Below, one piece after another: positions 60,786 to 64,000 of a DNA stretch of 64,000 nucleotides. This DNA is from Pseudomonadota bacterium. Its GTDB lineage: Bacteria > Pseudomonadota > Alphaproteobacteria > Rhizobiales > Beijerinckiaceae. A program made the translations under genes and the position numbers. The DNA is taken from contig JAEXGT010000018.1 in NCBI GenBank assembly GCA_023450615.1, forward strand, positions 37,376 to 101,375, written 5' to 3'. The notes beneath the pieces are model-generated. The model was not told the DNA's origin. It saw nothing but the letters and a program-made list of their open reading frames with translations, and made no database searches. Each line of letters opens with the position of its first letter. Within the stretch, counting starts at the first letter, position 1.

Positions 60786-62188
60786 CGGCCGAGAACCGTC
60801 GTGAAGACGCGGCCGTTGCGGTTGACCGTGATCTCCCAATAACTGCCCGCGCGCTCGATCTGACGCTCGGCGTCCTTGGTCGAGACGAGACGTTCGCCAT
60901 TGATGGCAACGATCAGGTCGCCCTTCTCGAAGCCGACGCCTCCGGCCACGCTGCGTTCCTCGATTTCGGAGATCACCACGCCTTCATCCGCAACCTCGAT
61001 CTGGAGCTCATCGGCAACGGCCGGCGAGATATTGACCAGGGTCGCGCCCGCGAATGGCGTGCGCGACCGCCCGCGCAGCGGATCGCGCGAGGGGGTTTCC
61101 GGCGGAGGCATGAGCCTGACCTGGAGCGTGGTCTGCTTACCGCCACGCAGCACCGTCAGCGGAGTTTGACCCTGCGTGCCTTTGAGGGTGAAGCGATAGC
61201 CGAATGAATCGGGGTTATCGACCTGCTGCCCGTCCACCGAGAGGATCACGTCGCCACGCTTCAAGCCCGCTTCGGCAGCAGGTCCCTTTTCGTAAACGGA
61301 GGTGACGAGAACGCCCGTGGGGCGCTCAAGTCCGAGGCCAGTGGCGATATCGCCGTCGACAGGCTGAAGCCGCGCGCCGAGCCAAGGACGCACGACATTG
61401 CGAGCACCGCCCTTGGCGGAATTCAGCACCACGCGCACCATGCTGGAAGGAACCGCGAAGCCGATGCCGATGCTGCCGCCGGAGCGCGAATAGATCGCCG
61501 TGTTGATGCCCACCACCTGGCCATTCATATCGATGAGCGCACCGCCCGAATTGCCGGGATTGATGGCGGCATCGGTCTGGATGAAGAACTGATAGTCGGA
61601 AATGCCGACCTGCGTCCGCGCCAGGGCCGAGACGATGCCCTGAGTGACGGTCTGCCCGACGCCGAAGGGGTTGCCGATGGCAAGCACGATGTCCCCGACC
61701 TGCAATGCTTCCGAATCGCCCAGCTCGATGGCCTGGAGGTTCGAGGCTCCCTTGAGCCGCAGCACGGCGATGTCCGTGCGGGAGTCGCGCAGCAGAATAT
61801 CCGCCTCGAACTCACGCCTGTCGGCGAGCGCCACCTTCACCTCGCTCATGTTCTCGATGACGTGGTTGTTGGTGATCACGAGTCCCGATGGATCGACGAT
61901 CACGCCCGAGCCCAGGGAGCTCTGCGAGCGCCCGCGCGGAACACCCGGTGCATCGTCACCGAAGAAGCGACGGAAATACTCCTCCATGGCCGTGTTCTGG
62001 CGGCGGACGGAGCGGCTGGCATAGACATTGACCACTGCCCCCGCCGTCTGACGCACGATGGGCGCGAATGAAAGCTGAACCTGGGCCTTGCTCTCGGGAA
62101 CGACGCGCTGCGTTTGGGCTTGAGCCCCTGAGAGCCCGGCAGCCAGAGCCGCGGCCAGGAGGGAAAAGCGAAACAGAGACAAGCGCAT
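60782..62188 (-). CDS. degP: Periplasmic serine protease, DegP/HtrA family
   Basis: A 468-residue HtrA-type protease with a signal peptide (SLLAAALAAGLSGAQAQ). The catalytic triad is His109 (ITNNHVIEN), Asp139 (DSRTDIAVL) and Ser214 (INPGNSGGALID). Two PDZ domains follow: GLERPTGVLVTSVYEKGPAAEAGLKRGDVILSVDG and EVADEGVVISEIEERSVAGGVGFEKGDLIVAING. It lies in the rplQ-degP-rarA order common in alphaproteobacteria. Start ATG 62188 sets the signal peptide; the open frame upstream overlaps the LysR relic. Confidence 0.92.
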   Translation of the reverse strand: MRLSLFRFSLLAAALAAGLSGAQAQTQRVVPESKAQVQLSFAPIVRQTAGAVVNVYASRSVRRQNTAMEEYFRRFFGDDAPGVPRGRSQSSLGSGVIVDPSGLVITNNHVIENMSEVKVALADRREFEADILLRDSRTDIAVLRLKGASNLQAIELGDSEALQVGDIVLAIGNPFGVGQTVTQGIVSALARTQVGISDYQFFIQTDAAINPGNSGGALIDMNGQVVGINTAIYSRSGGSIGIGFAVPSSMVRVVLNSAKGGARNVVRPWLGARLQPVDGDIATGLGLERPTGVLVTSVYEKGPAAEAGLKRGDVILSVDGQQVDNPDSFGYRFTLKGTQGQTPLTVLRGGKQTTLQVRLMPPPETPSRDPLRGRSRTPFAGATLVNISPAVADELQIEVADEGVVISEIEERSVAGGVGFEKGDLIVAINGERLVSTKDAERQIERAGSYWEITVNRNGRVFTTVLGR

Positions 62189-62268
62189 GGCAACCGAATC
62201 CCATCTAACGAGCAAGAATTGGATAGGATGTGGGGGCTGAAATGCCAAGTCAAAGCCCGCGCCTTCAT

Positions 62269-62666
62269 CTACTCCGATACCCGGATCTCCTTGAACGGCT
62301 CGACGAGAGCGCCGCGTCTCAGGTGGTCCGAGACCATGGCTCGTCGTCCCATGGCAATCCCCTGCCATCGACCGCGGCCTGGAGCACGATGTTGTAGTTG
62401 TGGAGCATGAAATTGCGGGCTTGAGCCAGATCGACCCCTGCCTTCTCCGACCAAAGGCGCCGCTCAAAGGGATCCCTCGAATAGGACAGGAGCAAGGTGT
62501 GTCTCAACAAGTCCTGAGGGCGATGCAGCGGCATTGCCCGGCTGAGGAATTCCGGGCTGCAGACTGGAGAAATATGTTCAGGCAGAAAAAGGTGGGATTG
62601 GGCTCCAGCCCAACCACCACGTCCATAGCGGATAGCGAGATCAATCTGCTCCACCGCAAGATCGAC
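62269..62666 (-). pseudogene. LysR-family regulator fragment (GcvA-like), frameshifted
   Basis: The minus-strand translation from 62666 reads VDLAVEQIDLAIRYGRGGW, VCSPEFL, MLHNYNIVLQAAVDGRG, the C-terminal effector domain of GcvA-like regulators. Near 62366-62372 the frame shifts by one base and the sequence continues as GIAMGRRAMVSDHLRRGALVEPFKEIRVSE to a stop at 62269, matching the family ending. The helix-turn-helix and first half of the effector domain are missing. The break abuts the rplQ terminator, so the gene was lost by deletion and then frameshift. Confidence 0.85.
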
Positions 62667-62693
62667 CGGACAACTGTACCGGATGCCCACAAG

Positions 62694-62722
62694 CAAAAAG
62701 GGCGGCCTGAAGGACCGCCCTT
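62694..62722 (-). terminator. Intrinsic terminator of the rpoA-rplQ operon
   Basis: On the minus strand AAGGGCGG pairs with CCGCCCTT, extended by CCT/AGG around a small loop, followed by a T run (TTTTTGC). It lies 26 bp beyond the rplQ stop. Confidence 0.85.
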
Positions 62723-62747
62723 GATGAAGTCTGACAAGACCTGCTGA

Positions 62748-63170
62748 TTACTCAGCAGCCTCGATGATCTCGACCTTCTGGGTCGGACCGGAATCCTGGC
62801 CGCGCGCATCCACGTCGCGGTCGACGAACTCGATCACAGCCATCGGGGCGTTATCGCCGTAGCGGAAGCCGGCCTTCAGAACGCGGGTGTAACCGCCGTT
62901 GCGGTCCTTGTAGCGAGCGCCGAGAACGGCGAACAGCTTCTTGACCATGGCTTCGTCGCGCAGCTGCGACATGGCCTGGCGGCGAGCATGCAGGTCACCG
63001 CGCTTGCCGAGGGTGATCAGTTTCTCGACGACCGGACGGAGGTCCTTGGCCTTCGGGAGGGTGGTAACGATCTGCTCGTGCTTGATCAGCGCAGCCGCCA
63101 TGTTGGCGAACATTGCTTTGCGGTGCTCGGTCGTGCGGTTGAAACGACGACCACGAAATCCGTGACGCAT
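62748..63170 (-). CDS. rplQ: 50S ribosomal protein L17
   Basis: A 140-residue L17. The N-terminus MRHGFRGRRFNRTTEHRKAMFANMAAALIKHEQIVTTLPKAKDLRPVVEKLITLGKRGDLHARR is diagnostic, and the C-terminal part GGYTRVLKAGFRYGDNAPMAVIEFVDR is typical. It follows rpoA by 122 bp, as in the alpha operon. Confidence 0.97.
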   Translation of the reverse strand: MRHGFRGRRFNRTTEHRKAMFANMAAALIKHEQIVTTLPKAKDLRPVVEKLITLGKRGDLHARRQAMSQLRDEAMVKKLFAVLGARYKDRNGGYTRVLKAGFRYGDNAPMAVIEFVDRDVDARGQDSGPTQKVEIIEAAE

Positions 63171-63292
63171 TGGCTCTCTCCTTGATCTTACGGCCGCCGT
63201 GCCAAGGTACGGCCGTCTCTCTTATGATCCCCGCACTCCGGCGAGGGGCAGATTTGAAGCCGCCTCTCGGATGAAAGGCGGCCTCAAGAAAC

Positions 63293-64000
63293 TTAGTAGT
63301 GCTCTTCGAAGCGCTTCGCGAGATCTTCGATGTTCTCCGGCGGCCAGCCCGGCACGTCCATGCCGAGGTGCAGGCCCATGCCGGCGAGAACTTCCTTGAT
63401 CTCGTTGAGCGACTTGCGGCCGAAGTTCGGGGTGCGGAGCATTTCCGCCTCGGACTTCTGGATGAGGTCGCCGATATAGACGATGTTGTCGTTCTTCAGG
63501 CAGTTCGCCGAACGGACCGACAGCTCGAGCTCGTCGACCTTCTTGAGCAGGGCCGGGTTGAAAGGCAGCTGCGGAGCAGCGGCAGCCGTCTCTTCCTTGC
63601 GGGGCTCTTCGAAGTTCACGAAGACCTGGAGCTGGTCCTGCAGGATGCGGGCGGCATAAGCCACGGCATCTTCAGGGCTCACGGCGCCATTGGTCTCGAC
63701 CGTCATGATGAGCTTGTCGTAGTCGAGAATCTGGCCCTCACGGGTGTTCTCGATGCGGTACGACACCTTCTTCACCGGGCTGTAGAGCGAGTCGACCGGG
63801 ATCATGCCGATCGGCGCGTCTTCTGCACGGTTGCGCTCGGACGGGACGTAGCCCTTCCCGGTTTCGACCGTGAACTCGATGCGGATATCGGCGCCGTCGT
63901 CGAGGGTGCACAGCACCAGATCGGGGTTCAGCACCTCGATGTCGCCAACCGTCTGGATGTCGCCGGCGGTCACGACGCCGGGGCCCTGCTTGCGCAGCAC
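63293..64000 (-). CDS. rpoA: RNA polymerase alpha subunit, C-terminal 235 residues
   Basis: Partial gene whose start lies beyond the right edge. The visible part covers the end of the N-terminal dimerisation domain (EFTVETGKGYVPSERNR, VDSLYSPVKKVSYRIENTREGQ...YDKLIMTVETNGAVSPEDAVAYAARILQDQL), the linker (EEPRKEETAAA) and the C-terminal DNA/activator-binding domain (LELSVRSANCLKNDNIVYIGDLIQKSEAEMLRTPNFGRKSLNEIKEVLAGMGLHLGM). Gene order rpoA-rplQ is conserved. Confidence 0.97.
   Translation of the reverse strand: MLRKQGPGVVTAGDIQTVGDIEVLNPDLVLCTLDDGADIRIEFTVETGKGYVPSERNRAEDAPIGMIPVDSLYSPVKKVSYRIENTREGQILDYDKLIMTVETNGAVSPEDAVAYAARILQDQLQVFVNFEEPRKEETAAAAPQLPFNPALLKKVDELELSVRSANCLKNDNIVYIGDLIQKSEAEMLRTPNFGRKSLNEIKEVLAGMGLHLGMDVPGWPPENIEDLAKRFEEHY

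Overview
The window is GC-rich, densely coded DNA from an alphaproteobacterium, most likely of the order Hyphomicrobiales (Rhizobiales). The evidence is an ExoR-like Sel1-repeat protein, an ATP12 chaperone next to propionyl-CoA carboxylase, HWE-type and PAS-rich histidine kinases, the gene order rplQ-degP-rarA-crcB-rluC, and short palindromic intergenic repeats of a kind I associate with this order. A Methylobacteriaceae/Microvirga-like host is plausible but is not shown by the sequence. I see no phage, insertion sequence or CRISPR array.

Layout. 1-4.4 kb: end of a polyamine-type ABC permease, an acyl-CoA ligase, a Rossmann-fold protein and a PuuB-like FAD oxidoreductase, which look like a catabolic operon. 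4.5-16.0 kb (minus strand): a complete but unorthodox chemosensory operon, mcp-cheW-cheB-cheR-cheA-STAS-cheY-cheC, followed 44 bp later by a hybrid histidine kinase with an N-terminal LOV domain. The receptor is soluble and has two signalling tips, and the CheW protein has three CheW domains. 16.3-19.7 kb: TAXI-type TRAP transporter. 19.8-21.5 kb: RTX-type calcium-binding protein; a decayed RTX relic lies at 27.3-27.6 kb. 21.7-31.4 kb: small secreted and hypothetical proteins, DHFR-like, ceramidase-like, aldo/keto reductase, xthA, exoR, a PCMT-family protein, a methylcrotonyl-CoA carboxylase beta subunit and lipB. 31.65 kb: tRNA-Leu(GAG). 32-40.8 kb: mgtE, GH25 lysozyme, isovaleryl-CoA dehydrogenase, RraA-like and several small housekeeping or DUF proteins. 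40.9-48.7 kb: propionyl-CoA carboxylase pccA and pccB, separated by an mhqO/mhqD-like pair, a cysteine desulfhydrase-like enzyme and an AT-rich foreign-looking gene. 48.9-64 kb: atp12, a HAD phosphatase, a 41-residue lipoprotein, an HWE kinase, a divergent FtsH paralogue, acetyltransferases, rluC, crcB, rarA, degP, a LysR pseudogene, rplQ and the end of rpoA.

How the parts fit. Branched-chain and odd-chain acyl-CoA catabolism is represented by isovaleryl-CoA dehydrogenase, methylcrotonyl-CoA carboxylase beta and both propionyl-CoA carboxylase subunits. The most distinctive part is the chemosensory block: no component has a transmembrane segment, the receptor has no recognisable sensory domain, and a blue-light-type LOV kinase is encoded at the end of the same run of genes. 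A second point of interest is a 71-108 bp palindromic repeat present three times; its end supplies the stop codon of the abutting gene in every copy.
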